Origin: CAZHEV01 sp964531335 [NCBI: uncultured bacterium]
GTDB taxonomy: Bacteria > Eisenbacteria > RBG-16-71-46 > CAZHEV01
Assembly (NCBI GenBank): GCA_964531335.1
Contig: CAZHEV010000010.1
Location: forward strand, 62,001-126,000
Direction: 5' to 3'
Length of the DNA: 64,000 bases
The notes beneath the pieces were generated by a model, which made no database searches, was not told the DNA's origin, and saw nothing but the letters and a program-made list of their open reading frames with translations. This document shows, in pieces, positions 17,477 through 26,462 of this stretch (the first letter of the stretch is position 1; each line of letters starts with the position of its first letter). Position numbers and translations under genes: made by a program.

Positions 17477-18787
17477 CTATCCCGCCAACGTCATCTTCTT
17501 GACGTCGGTCCATCCGGGGGCCTCGAGCCTGTAGAAGTAGGCGCCGGGAGGCAAGGGTCTGCCGCTTTGATCCTTCCCGTCCCAATACTCCACGTGGTCG
17601 CTGCTTCCGCGCGTCCCGTCGACAAGCGTCCGCACGAGGCGACCCATGGCGTCGAAAACCCGCAGCCTCACGTGGCCCCCGACCTCCGTGGAGAAAGCTA
17701 TCCGGGTCCTCGAGGCGAAGGGGTTCGGGGAGTTCTGGCCGAGATGATTCGAGTACGGCCTCGCGGACCCCGCGCCCACCGAGCCCTCGCCCGGGTTCGA
17801 CAACGCCGTGGGGGGGCCGGGGTCGGGATCGTCAAGCGCTATCACCGTGCGGGCCTGGAGCACTTGAAGGCCGTCGGCGCCTCCCGCGACGTAGGCGTAG
17901 TTGTTCACTATCTCAACGCCGTACGCGAAGTCAGGCGAATCGCACTTGGCCACGAGCATCATCGATTGCAGGTCGCCGACGGACACTACTTGCAGCCCTC
18001 TGTCTCCCCCCGCGACAAAGGCGAAGTCGCCGGCTACGGCAACGCCGAAGGCCGTCCCATAGCTCTCGTAGCAGCCCACCTTGACTGGAAAAGCGGGATT
18101 GCTGATGTCAACGACGTGCAGGCCGCCCGCGCCTCCCGCCACGTAGGCTACGTCTCCGCTGATTGCCACGCCCCAAGCCGTGCTGCATATATCATGATCG
18201 CCCACGACGAACGGCATGTTCGGGTTGCTTACGTCTATCACTTGAAGTCCGCCCGCGCCCGCGCCCACGTAAGCGTAGCCGCCGTTGACGGCGATCCCGT
18301 AGGCGAATCCTCCGGTGAGGCAGCTCCCGGCGGCGACCGGGGAGGACGGAGAGCTTACGTCTATAATCCGCAGGCCGCCCCCGCCGTCGGCCACGTAGGC
18401 GTAGCCGCCGCGGACCGCTATGCCTTGCGCGTAGCCCGGCGTGTCATGGGCCCCCACAAGCTCCGGCGAGGCCGGGTCGCCTATATCCAGTATCTGAAAT
18501 CCGCTCAGGCCGTCCGCGACGTACGCGAAGCCGCCGCTCACCGCGACGTCCAAAGCCGCGTCCCAAGCTCGGTGACTTCCCACGAAACCGACCTCGAAAG
18601 GCCTGAGGTCGGGGTCGCAGCCGCCGGCCTCCACGAGCATCGACGGGCCGGTCTCTTCGACGTAGCCTCCGGCGCCGGAGGTTCCGGGCCCCTCCCCCGC
18701 CCGGCACTCCGGCGGAGTCGAGTAAGACAGAAGAAACAGCACAAACGTCAGAGAAAGCGCAGTACGAGCTATTGTGGTATGTCTCAC
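17477..18787 (-). CDS. LVIVD-repeat exported protein with FlgD-type tail
   Basis: A 436-residue exported protein, started at the GTG 18785-18787 because a signal peptide follows (VRHTTIARTALSLTFVLFLL). Six repeats of about 45 residues follow the pattern AxDVAVxGGYAYVAxGxGGLxVIDVSxPxxP, the LVIVD repeat, which builds a beta-propeller. The C-terminus is a FlgD/Ig-like tail (NSPNPFASRTRIAF, GRLVRTLVDG, WDGKDQSGRPLPPGAYFYRL). Location is probably the cell surface or medium. LVIVD proteins are often choice-of-anchor proteins of unknown function. It converges on the DUF4097 remnant. Confidence 0.82.
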   Translation of the reverse strand: MRHTTIARTALSLTFVLFLLSYSTPPECRAGEGPGTSGAGGYVEETGPSMLVEAGGCDPDLRPFEVGFVGSHRAWDAALDVAVSGGFAYVADGLSGFQILDIGDPASPELVGAHDTPGYAQGIAVRGGYAYVADGGGGLRIIDVSSPSSPVAAGSCLTGGFAYGIAVNGGYAYVGAGAGGLQVIDVSNPNMPFVVGDHDICSTAWGVAISGDVAYVAGGAGGLHVVDISNPAFPVKVGCYESYGTAFGVAVAGDFAFVAGGDRGLQVVSVGDLQSMMLVAKCDSPDFAYGVEIVNNYAYVAGGADGLQVLQARTVIALDDPDPGPPTALSNPGEGSVGAGSARPYSNHLGQNSPNPFASRTRIAFSTEVGGHVRLRVFDAMGRLVRTLVDGTRGSSDHVEYWDGKDQSGRPLPPGAYFYRLEAPGWTDVKKMTLAG

Positions 18788-19179
18788 GGCACGAACCTCG
18801 CAGAATCGACGCCGCGGTGAGTGGAGGCGAGCGCTACCGGCGCCGCGTAATCGCAACGCACGGTAGTAGGCTAGGAAGAAGACCGTTTTCTCTATGACTC
18901 GCCCTCGCTCTCACCGCCGGCATCCGGCTGTAGTTGCATCGCTCAAAGGAAGTCCCTGCGATATGTCGGGCAACTAACATGCCACCGTTGGAGCTAGTTC
19001 GGCGAGGCGAGCGAAGACGCGAAAGCTCAATGAATATATGAAGATCTGAAGTGGGATCCCGCGCCGGCGAAATGCTCGGCGCTAGAATGCGCGCGCAGCG
19101 GAGATGCAGATTGCATTGGGATCCGTGAGCGGCAAGCTCAATATGCAACAGAGAGTGCGCGAGTTCGCGCAGCCTTTAT
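18788..19179. other. Intergenic region
   Basis: These 392 bases separate two minus-strand genes. Except for a small hairpin at 19156-19171 I see no gene, RNA or promoter that I could defend. Confidence 0.4.
19156..19171 (-). terminator. Short hairpin after the ASH-repeat gene
   Basis: TGCGCGA and TCGCGCA form a perfect 7-bp palindromic stem nine bases past the stop codon. On the minus strand no U-run follows, so a terminator role is uncertain. Confidence 0.3.
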
Positions 19180-20787
19180 TCATCTCAGGCACTTGAAGTC
19201 GGCGGTGGGCACGGGAAGATCTCCGCCGCATCTGGAGCCTACCAGCTTGATCTCACCGCAATCTCCCAAGTCGAGGATGCAATTGTAGGAGGATGCTTCG
19301 CCGGGTGAGAAGCGCACGACCACCTGATGCTCTTCATTCGGCGCGATCACCTGACTGCCCCCGCCCAATGTGATTTCGAACCCGCCGGCGCACCCGGGCT
19401 TTATCCGGATGTCCAAGGTCAGGGGCTGGGGGTCGAGGTTCTTGATATAGAAGGCCTCGGTGCTGGAAAGGTCGGCATCGAGGCATCCGAAGTTGTGATA
19501 CATGTCGTCGTCGCTAACCCAGCATCCGCAGCTCGACCTGCCAGTGCAGAACACCGAGTCGGCCAGCGGGTTGCCGGTCTCGATCCAGCAACTGTCGGTT
19601 TCGTCACACGAGGTGGGACTGAACCTGACGATCACCTCCGTGGACTCTCCGGGTGAGAGGCTCCAGGAAGGCGCGGATAGGACCGCGAACGCCGGACAGG
19701 TCTCCCTGAGGTGCCCCTCCTGCGCGACACAGCCCGTGTTCACTATCCAGAACGCCCGATCGCCGTTCATCCCCTTCGGGACTTCACCGAAGTCCAGAGT
19801 CGCCGGACGCACCTCGCACGCGGCCCCTCGGCCGGTTCCCGTGCAGGGGACGGGCGCGCATGCGCCGTGACCGGTCTCTATTTCACGGTCGTAAAGGCCG
19901 CACCATATTGGGCTGAATCTCACGGTGAACGCCGCGGACCGACCGGGCTCCAGGGAGTAAGTCGCGCCGTCCTCGATGGAGAACTCCGGTCCGGGCGCTG
20001 AAACTTCACCGGAGAGGGTCTCGCAGCCGACGTTGGTCAGCACGAAGGAGAGATCGGAGTGGAATCCTATGTCGACCGCTCCGAAGTCGAGGGCGGGCGG
20101 CGAGACCTCGCACTTCGCTCCGCCGCCGATTCCCGCGCAGGATACGGCGCCGCAGCCGGCGTTACCGGTCTCCACGACGCAGCGCGACGTTCCGCAGGCC
20201 GCGGGCGAAAACCGCACTGAAACCTGTTGGGACCCGCCGCCGTCCAGAGAGAACGGTCCCGCGCCCGAGATCAGCTCGAAGTCATCGCATGACTCGACCA
20301 CCTCGCCGTCAACGGCGAAGGACCCGGCGTTCATTATGGTGAACGCAAGCACGGAGTCGGATCCCACGTCCACGGAGCCGAAGTCCAGCGACGACGGCGT
20401 AACCAGGCATTCCGACTCGCGGACCACGAAAGCGCATGAAGCGGGCTCGGAGGTCTTTTCCTTTTCGTCCTGGGCTAGGACGTAGAAGATGTTCCTGCCC
20501 AGCGGGGGGCTCTGCAGGGTACATGACTCGGCGGTCGTCCAATTCTCCGGGGTGTCGTCGTTGAGGCCGTGAAAATAGCCGGATATGCGGCCGTCGCGGT
20601 CGGCCCCCTGCCACGCGAAGACGCAGGGGATCCCGTAAGGCACGGTATCCGGAGGGCAACTCAGGCTCTCTATGCTCGGAGCGAAGTTCTTGGCGTCGTC
20701 ATCGCCGCAGTGAACGCAGGTCAAGAGAATCGCCGCGCAGAGCAAGACTGCAGCGGTGAGCCTCATGGCGCTTTCAATGGGTCTCAT
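19180..20787 (-). CDS. Exported ASH/HYDIN-repeat protein (possible lipoprotein)
   Basis: A 535-residue protein, started at the ATG 20785-20787 behind a GGGGG site. A hydrophobic leader ends in LLTCVHCGDDD; Cys followed by Asp resembles a lipoprotein N-terminus, though the lipobox is not canonical. An Ig-like N-terminal domain (to about residue 130) precedes four ASH/HYDIN repeats, each opening C-x-V-x-P-xx-LDFGxV and ending xxCxG. The Cys pairs in each repeat suggest extracellular disulfides. These repeats are close relatives of those in the protein at 3.8-7.1 kb. There is no FlgD tail here, consistent with a lipid anchor instead. Function is unknown. Confidence 0.75.
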   Translation of the reverse strand: MRPIESAMRLTAAVLLCAAILLTCVHCGDDDAKNFAPSIESLSCPPDTVPYGIPCVFAWQGADRDGRISGYFHGLNDDTPENWTTAESCTLQSPPLGRNIFYVLAQDEKEKTSEPASCAFVVRESECLVTPSSLDFGSVDVGSDSVLAFTIMNAGSFAVDGEVVESCDDFELISGAGPFSLDGGGSQQVSVRFSPAACGTSRCVVETGNAGCGAVSCAGIGGGAKCEVSPPALDFGAVDIGFHSDLSFVLTNVGCETLSGEVSAPGPEFSIEDGATYSLEPGRSAAFTVRFSPIWCGLYDREIETGHGACAPVPCTGTGRGAACEVRPATLDFGEVPKGMNGDRAFWIVNTGCVAQEGHLRETCPAFAVLSAPSWSLSPGESTEVIVRFSPTSCDETDSCWIETGNPLADSVFCTGRSSCGCWVSDDDMYHNFGCLDADLSSTEAFYIKNLDPQPLTLDIRIKPGCAGGFEITLGGGSQVIAPNEEHQVVVRFSPGEASSYNCILDLGDCGEIKLVGSRCGGDLPVPTADFKCLR

Positions 20788-20844
20788 TGCATCTACCCCC
20801 GTATCATGGCCGCTCACCGGAGTCCGGCTGAGTCGATCTTAACA

Positions 20845-23265
20845 TCAACCTATGCGCCGCGCCCATAGAAAAGAGGCCACGCCCAGCGCGTAGCACCCCA
20901 CCCCGCACCAGAACGAGGCGGATATCCCCGCCGCAAGGGCCACCGCCACGGCCAGGACCGAGGCGTTGACCGACGCCGCCCCGTTCAGCCCCCAAAGCCA
21001 CGGGGTCACCGCGGGAGACCTCCCCGCGGCCAGCTTCATGCCCAGAGGAAACGCCATTCCCATGAACAGACCGATGGGGAACAGCATGGCCACGGCCAGC
21101 GCTATCCGCGCGGGGGTGCCGGCGGCGGAGAGCGAACCGACGGCGCGCGGCGCCAGGAGCCCGAAGGCGATCAGCGCGCACAACATCAACGCCAGCCGCA
21201 GGACCGCGCCCGCCGCCCTTTCTCCGGGCTTGATCCCTCTGGTGGTGTAGCTGCCCAGCCCGCTTGAGAGCAGCAACGAGAAGAGGACGACCGACAGCCC
21301 GTACGTCGGGTGACCGAGGAAAACGATGAGCCTTTGCATCTGGGAGATCTCCACGAACATGAAACCCAGCCCGATGGCAATGAAGAAGATGAACAGCGGC
21401 GCCGCCGAGGCCAAGGCCTCTTTGTGCGCCGTCAAGGCCAGGGGCACTACTATGCACAGCGCGGTGAGTCCCATGACTATCAACAGGAGATGTCCCAGCA
21501 CGGACACCGCTTTCATATTGAACCGAACGGCGTTTTCAGGCGGCTCATCGTCGCCGAAAACGTCGCCCAGCCTCATCATATTGAAGAAGAAAGGCCTGTC
21601 GTCGGTGGGAGGCGAGATATCGAACGGGAACCTCCGGGCGAGCTCCGCGCGATCCTCGGCCGATGCTATCGCCGCGAACTTGGAATCCAGAGCGCTCTCG
21701 GGGCTGAGCACCATGTCGAATCGAAGCGCGCGTACTATCTCGCGCAGGGAGTCCACGTCGTCCTCGCTGAACGGCTGCGGACTGACCAGGATGGTGCCCA
21801 CACCGTGCGGGATGTTACGCATTCTGCCCCGCCAGAGGCTCCTCACTATGACTATGTGGTCGCGGGGCGTCTCCACGCCCAGCCGGTCCAGCGAAGCGGC
21901 GGCCAAGGAGGTGAGCCTGTACATCTCCGCCGGGCTGTCGCGGTAGTACCACCTGGAGAAGGTGAGCGCGCCGCCCGGCTTCAGATGCCGGAGAAAAACC
22001 TCCCATGCCTCCACGGTGTAGAGCGAGTTCTCCGCCAGGACAAACGCGCCCGCGGCCGTCGCCGCCCAGGTATCTATCAGAGAGACCTGTATGATGTCGT
22101 ACTTCTCGTCGCCGCCCGCAACGTAGCTCCTGGCCTCGCCGACGACGAAATTCACCTTGGGGTGGCGATCGAGATGCCCCGTGAACCTGCCGAACTTCTC
22201 GTTCACCGTCTCCAGTATGTCCTCGTTTATCTCCACCGCCGTCACCGAGCTCTGGTCGAAGGCCAAGGCCGCGAGGACGTCCCGCCCGCCCCCGGCCCCA
22301 ACGACGAGCACGTCGGAGCTCGGTCTTATGTAGTGGGCGATGTTGGTCACGTCGTACTTGAGGTACCCGACGCCGCCCACGTTCCCGTCGAACTCGGGGA
22401 TTACGGTGTAGGCGCCGGCGTCGATGTTCATATGCAGTTGCCTGACCCGCCTGTCAGTCGGATAGACCGGGCTCATCCCCCATCCGAAAGGCCTCTCCAT
22501 CCTCCGGACGCTGCCCCAGACCCTGATCCGGGAGAAGGAGTTCCATCGCTCGTAGGAGGCGGGGGATTCCTCGGCCCCCTTGACCCAGACGAGGCGTATC
22601 AGTGGTCGTCCTTTCGAGATCATGACGGTGTTGACCGCCGCGAAGGCGCCCAGCGCGACGCACAGCGCCACGGCGATTCCCCCCGCCGCTTTCAGGCTCG
22701 CCTCCGAGGCGAAGAGAAGCGCCCCCGCGGCGGCGGCGGCGCCCACCACGAAGACAGCGGTGGGACCGTCGGTCAGGTCCAAGGTGTACACGAGCGCGAT
22801 GCATCCGAGCGCCGCGCCCGCGAGATCCGCCGCGTAGAGCCTGCCTATCTGCCAGGGGAACTTCGTGAGGGCCACGCTCACGGCGATGCCGCTGAATATG
22901 AACGGAACGGACACCACGGAGTACGTCAGGGCGAGCCACGGCCACTCCGGCGTCTCGCCCTCGATCACGAAGGGGATCCTCATGTGTATCAGGAAGCAAA
23001 GGACGGTCGTCGCGGCGAAGAGCAGGGAGCTCCATGCCAGGCTGCGCTTGGCGCCCGCTGGGGTGAACCGGCCGGGCATCAGGTATACTACTATAGCCCC
23101 GACCGTCAGGCCGAACATGGCGATGGAGACAGCCATGAACGAGTAGTGGTACCACATGGTCACGCTGAAGATCCTGGTGAGCAGGATCTCGTACATGAGC
23201 GTGGCCAGCGCTACCACGAACAGGCCCGCGTAGGCCCGCTTTCCGGCTGTTGTCTCAGGGATCAT
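20845..23265 (-). CDS. Polytopic membrane protein with spermidine-synthase-like methyltransferase domain
   Basis: An 806-residue protein with three parts. Residues 10-220 hold about seven membrane helices (starting LFVVALATLMYEILLTRIFSV). A SpeE-like Rossmann domain (about 300-460) carries VLVVGAGGGRDVLAAL, the acidic VEIN and a YDIIQVSLIDTWAA segment. A second block of six or more helices makes up the C-terminus from about residue 590. Fusions of this type are common and often annotated as 'spermidine synthase'. Whether they make polyamines is doubtful, because the strict aminopropyltransferase motif GGGDG is GGGRD here. The start is the ATG at 23263-23265. Confidence 0.8.
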   Translation of the reverse strand: MIPETTAGKRAYAGLFVVALATLMYEILLTRIFSVTMWYHYSFMAVSIAMFGLTVGAIVVYLMPGRFTPAGAKRSLAWSSLLFAATTVLCFLIHMRIPFVIEGETPEWPWLALTYSVVSVPFIFSGIAVSVALTKFPWQIGRLYAADLAGAALGCIALVYTLDLTDGPTAVFVVGAAAAAGALLFASEASLKAAGGIAVALCVALGAFAAVNTVMISKGRPLIRLVWVKGAEESPASYERWNSFSRIRVWGSVRRMERPFGWGMSPVYPTDRRVRQLHMNIDAGAYTVIPEFDGNVGGVGYLKYDVTNIAHYIRPSSDVLVVGAGGGRDVLAALAFDQSSVTAVEINEDILETVNEKFGRFTGHLDRHPKVNFVVGEARSYVAGGDEKYDIIQVSLIDTWAATAAGAFVLAENSLYTVEAWEVFLRHLKPGGALTFSRWYYRDSPAEMYRLTSLAAASLDRLGVETPRDHIVIVRSLWRGRMRNIPHGVGTILVSPQPFSEDDVDSLREIVRALRFDMVLSPESALDSKFAAIASAEDRAELARRFPFDISPPTDDRPFFFNMMRLGDVFGDDEPPENAVRFNMKAVSVLGHLLLIVMGLTALCIVVPLALTAHKEALASAAPLFIFFIAIGLGFMFVEISQMQRLIVFLGHPTYGLSVVLFSLLLSSGLGSYTTRGIKPGERAAGAVLRLALMLCALIAFGLLAPRAVGSLSAAGTPARIALAVAMLFPIGLFMGMAFPLGMKLAAGRSPAVTPWLWGLNGAASVNASVLAVAVALAAGISASFWCGVGCYALGVASFLWARRIG

Positions 23266-23336
23266 AGTCCGCCGGTAGGCCGCCGCCGTACGGCGCCGCT
23301 CCGGAGCGAGGCCGCCGTCTCAGGCCCTTCGCCTCT

Positions 23337-23621
23337 CTACTCCGGTACCCATATCTTATCGGCGAAGACCACCTCGGCGCGCGACACGAAGGAGAGCTCG
23401 TTCGGCGACTTCGTGAAGAAGATCAAACCCTTGTACGAAGTGAGGTACTTGTAGTGTTTCTTTCGCCAGCCGCCCTCGGCCCTGACTATCAGCGGCTCCT
23501 CGGTCTTGCCGGCGATCATCTGAAACGCATCCGGATCCACTTTGACGATCGCGCCGCTGGCCTTCGTGGCATTCGCCATCGCGGCCGCGGCGGCGGCCGC
23601 CGCTCCCCCAGCATAAGCCAT
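23337..23621 (-). CDS. Small conserved hypothetical protein with poly-Ala N-terminus
   Basis: A 94-residue protein behind a good GGAGG site. Residues 5-16 are an Ala-rich run (GGAAAAAAAAMANA). The rest is a compact domain with SGAIVKVDPDAF, AEGGWRKKHYKYLTSYKGLIFFTK and a closing KIWVPE. I recall similar short proteins from several bacterial phyla, but no function. It lies between the membrane SpeE-like gene and a DUF-type membrane gene. Confidence 0.65.
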   Translation of the reverse strand: MAYAGGAAAAAAAAMANATKASGAIVKVDPDAFQMIAGKTEEPLIVRAEGGWRKKHYKYLTSYKGLIFFTKSPNELSFVSRAEVVFADKIWVPE

Positions 23622-23678
23622 ACGCTACACCTCCGGCAACACGGGCCTCTGCACCGGCCGTGGGACGGCCGAACGTGA

Positions 23679-24398
23679 TCATGCCTTCCCGGCCGGGGCC
23701 ACGGCGTCTTCGGGCCCCGTCCCCGCCGCCCGGGCGCCCTCCGACGAAACCACGGCGTCATAGAGGGCGGAGTGAGCCAGCCCGACCCACATCATCGCCC
23801 CGATGATCCCCACGCCGAAAAGGGCGAGCCCCAGTACGAGAATGGGGATAGCTAGGAGCGCGATCAGAAAGACGGTCCAGGCGTTTCCCCGCGTAAGACG
23901 CCAGCTCTCCTTGACCGCGTCTATCGCCTCCATTTTCCGCTCCACGACGAGAAACGGGGTGAATGAGAGCCGGCACGCGAAGAACACGCCGGGGATTATG
24001 AACAGGGCGGCTCCGATCGCCACGATCACGAGGACGAAAAGATTGGCGAGCACGACGTTGAGATAATTCTCAAAGAAGTCGAACATGCTCTTGACTTCCA
24101 GCCTGACGCCCCTGACGGCTTTGAGGAACGCGTGGAACGCGCCGTACTTGAAGGGCCGGGTTACCAGAACCAGGTAGATGACGCCCAGCACCGAGAGCAC
24201 GTCGTTCCCGCGACCCATTTCTCCACCCGCGTCCATGAGGGCCCACCCGGGCAAGCTCACGATCGAGGCGACCACGGTCACCAAGAAGACCTCCAACGGG
24301 TACTTCTTCAATGCCCCCCACGCACGGGAGTAACAGGCCCCCACTTCGATTCTGGGAGCTGTGGCGCCGCTCACGCCGCGCGTTTCTTCTTCGTGCAT
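23679..24398 (-). CDS. Multi-pass membrane protein (YciC/DUF975-like)
   Basis: A 239-residue protein, started at the ATG 24396-24398 behind GGGGGG rather than 45 bases earlier. It has about five to six hydrophobic segments and the family-like stretch FFACRLSFTPFLVVERKMEAIDAVKESWRLTRGN, in which 'AIDAVKESWRLTRG' matches the glycerophosphodiesterase membrane-domain/YciC/DUF975 group. These proteins have no settled biochemical role. It is transcribed toward the poly-Ala gene, 57 bases away. Confidence 0.6.
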   Translation of the reverse strand: MHEEETRGVSGATAPRIEVGACYSRAWGALKKYPLEVFLVTVVASIVSLPGWALMDAGGEMGRGNDVLSVLGVIYLVLVTRPFKYGAFHAFLKAVRGVRLEVKSMFDFFENYLNVVLANLFVLVIVAIGAALFIIPGVFFACRLSFTPFLVVERKMEAIDAVKESWRLTRGNAWTVFLIALLAIPILVLGLALFGVGIIGAMMWVGLAHSALYDAVVSSEGARAAGTGPEDAVAPAGKA

Positions 24399-24601
24399 GG
24401 ATGTTTCCCCCCGTAGCTCGAACAATACAAGAGCTCGCCGCACAGTCTATATCAGAACGCGGCGCCGGGCAACGATTGATCCCGCCTGATTGGATTACGC
24501 AAGATCTCATGCTAAGTTTCGCCGGTCCGGGCCGGCGGCGCCCGCTCCCGGCCGTGCCGGGCGGGCCGCACCCTCTACAGCCCCCGGGCCCGTCGAAGCC
24601 T

Positions 24602-24631
24602 TTGACAACCGCCCGCGGCCGGGCTTAGATT
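24602..24631 (+). promoter_or_regulatory. Sigma-70-type promoter of the ClC gene
   Basis: TTGACA (24602-24607, perfect) and TAGATT (24626-24631, four of six) are 18 bases apart. The start codon follows about 30 bases later. Confidence 0.6.
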
Positions 24632-24661
24632 GATCTTTCCGGATCAACAAAGGAGAGGGGG

Positions 24662-26431
24662 ATGGGGGTCAGGCTGCCGCGATTGGAATCGTTCTCGGCC
24701 AGGGTCGCAATGAGCCAGAACAGGCTCATCCTGATCCTATGCCTGGTGGTGGGCGTGGCCACGGGGCTCGGGGCTCTCGGATTCAAGTGGCTCATCGAGG
24801 CCTTCGATCGCCTTTTCTTCGACGGGCTCTGGGGCATGTTCGACTGGGCCGGCGACTACAAGATCCTCTTCTTGCCTCTCATACCGGCCGCCGGAGGCCT
24901 GCTGGTCGGCCCCATCGTGCACTTCTTCTCCCAGGAGGCCAAGGGGCACGGGGTGCCGGAGGTGATGGCCGCGGTCGCGATGCGCTACGGCAGGATAAGA
25001 GGACGCGTGGCGACGGCCAAGGCGATAGCATCCGCCATTTGCATCGGCTCGGGGGGCTCCGCCGGGCGCGAGGGCCCTATAGTCCAGATAGGCTCCGCGT
25101 TGGGCTCCGCGGTGGGCCAGTTCTTCAATATTTCCGGCAACCGCCTGCGCATTCTGGTCGGCTGCGGCGCGGCCGGCGGGATCAGCGCGGTGTTCAACGC
25201 CCCCATAGCAGGCGTGTTGTTCGCGGTCGAGATCATCCTGGGAGACTTCGGTATAAGGACGCTCACCCCCGTGGTCCTTTCGTCGGTCGCGGCGTCCGTG
25301 ACCGCGCGCACCTTCATGGGGGACAGGGCCGTCTTCGAGGTGCCGCAGTACCAACTGGTGAGCCCTCTCGAGATCCCCATGTACCTCGCACTCGGAGCGC
25401 TCGCCGGCCTGGTGGGCGTTCTCTACATCAGGACGCTCTACTTCACCGAAGACCAGTTCGAGCGGGTTTCAATCCCGGGATACCTGAAGCCGGCCATAGG
25501 AGGCCTGGGCCTCGGCTGCCTGGCGATATTCTCCAGGGAGATCCTGGCGGACGGCTACGACGGCATCACTCACGCGCTGGCGGGCGGGCTCGATCTGCCG
25601 CTTGTCACCATGTTGATCTTCTTGAAGATAGCCGGCACCTCACTGACGCTGGGGTCCGGAAATTCCGGGGGCATCTTCGCGCCGTCTCTGTTCATCGGCG
25701 CGATGCTGGGCCAGGCCTTCGGGGCCGTGATGAACATACTGTTTCCCGAGGTCACCGCCCCCGCGGGGGCGTACGCGCTGGTGGGAATGGCCGCGATGGT
25801 ATCCGGCGCCACGCACGCCACCATAACCGCCATCTTGATAATCTTCGAGATGACGAGCGACTACAGGATCATACTTCCTCTCATGGCCGCGTCCGTAACG
25901 GCCACCTTCGTCGCCAACAGGCTCTACCAGCAATCGATCTACACGCTGAAGCTCGCCCGAAAGGGCATCAATATAAAGTACGGCCGAGAGGTCAACATAA
26001 TGAGCTCGCTGAAGGTGGGCGAGGTGATGGAGACCGAATGCGAGACCATACCTCCGGACCTTTCCCTCGAGCGCATAGTGGACAGGTTCGACGAGACCAA
26101 TCTGGAAGCCCTCCCCGTAGTCCACAGGGACGGACCTTTGATGGGGATGGTCACCTTCGGGGACATACGCGACGTGTTGATGGGCAGAAGCCTCGAGGTG
26201 CTCGCCGACGTCGTGATAGCCGCGGATATCCTGACCCCCATCGACTCCGGCCTGTACCTTACTCAGGAGCAATCGCTGAACGACGCCATGCTGAAGCTGG
26301 GCATGGAGGACATACGCACTCTGCCTGTGGTGGAGTCGCCGGAGACCATGAAGTTGGTGGGAGTGCTGTCCAGGCGAAAGCTGATGAACGCTTACAACCG
26401 CGCTCTCATCACCGAGGGCCCCGAAGTCTGA
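24662..26431 (+). CDS. ClC-family chloride channel/antiporter with CBS pair
   Basis: A 589-residue ClC protein. The membrane part (to about 435) contains the family motifs GSGGSAGREGPIVQIGSALG, with the gating glutamate in GREGP, GAAGGISAVFNAPIAGVLFA, and GSGNSGGIFAPSLFIGAMLG. The C-terminal 145 residues hold two CBS domains (VGEVMETECETIPP and later ILTPIDSGLYLTQEQSL). Such proteins exchange chloride for protons or conduct chloride, and the CBS pair usually senses nucleotides. The start ATG lies six bases after AAAGGAG. The gene stands alone and converges with hflX. The first signature reads GSGGS rather than GSGIP, which occurs in many CBS-containing prokaryotic ClCs and gives no clear anion preference. 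Confidence 0.93.
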   Translation: MGVRLPRLESFSARVAMSQNRLILILCLVVGVATGLGALGFKWLIEAFDRLFFDGLWGMFDWAGDYKILFLPLIPAAGGLLVGPIVHFFSQEAKGHGVPEVMAAVAMRYGRIRGRVATAKAIASAICIGSGGSAGREGPIVQIGSALGSAVGQFFNISGNRLRILVGCGAAGGISAVFNAPIAGVLFAVEIILGDFGIRTLTPVVLSSVAASVTARTFMGDRAVFEVPQYQLVSPLEIPMYLALGALAGLVGVLYIRTLYFTEDQFERVSIPGYLKPAIGGLGLGCLAIFSREILADGYDGITHALAGGLDLPLVTMLIFLKIAGTSLTLGSGNSGGIFAPSLFIGAMLGQAFGAVMNILFPEVTAPAGAYALVGMAAMVSGATHATITAILIIFEMTSDYRIILPLMAASVTATFVANRLYQQSIYTLKLARKGINIKYGREVNIMSSLKVGEVMETECETIPPDLSLERIVDRFDETNLEALPVVHRDGPLMGMVTFGDIRDVLMGRSLEVLADVVIAADILTPIDSGLYLTQEQSLNDAMLKLGMEDIRTLPVVESPETMKLVGVLSRRKLMNAYNRALITEGPEV

Positions 26432-26462
26432 AGTCCGCCCGCCGGTCCCTTGAGCGCGCGTA

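Noticed and set aside
21310-23454. 714-codon plus-strand ORF
   Set aside because: It is antisense to the membrane SpeE-like gene. Its translation is rich in Arg, Gly, His and Pro with no family motif, whereas the minus-strand frame has clear helices and a SAM-type fold.
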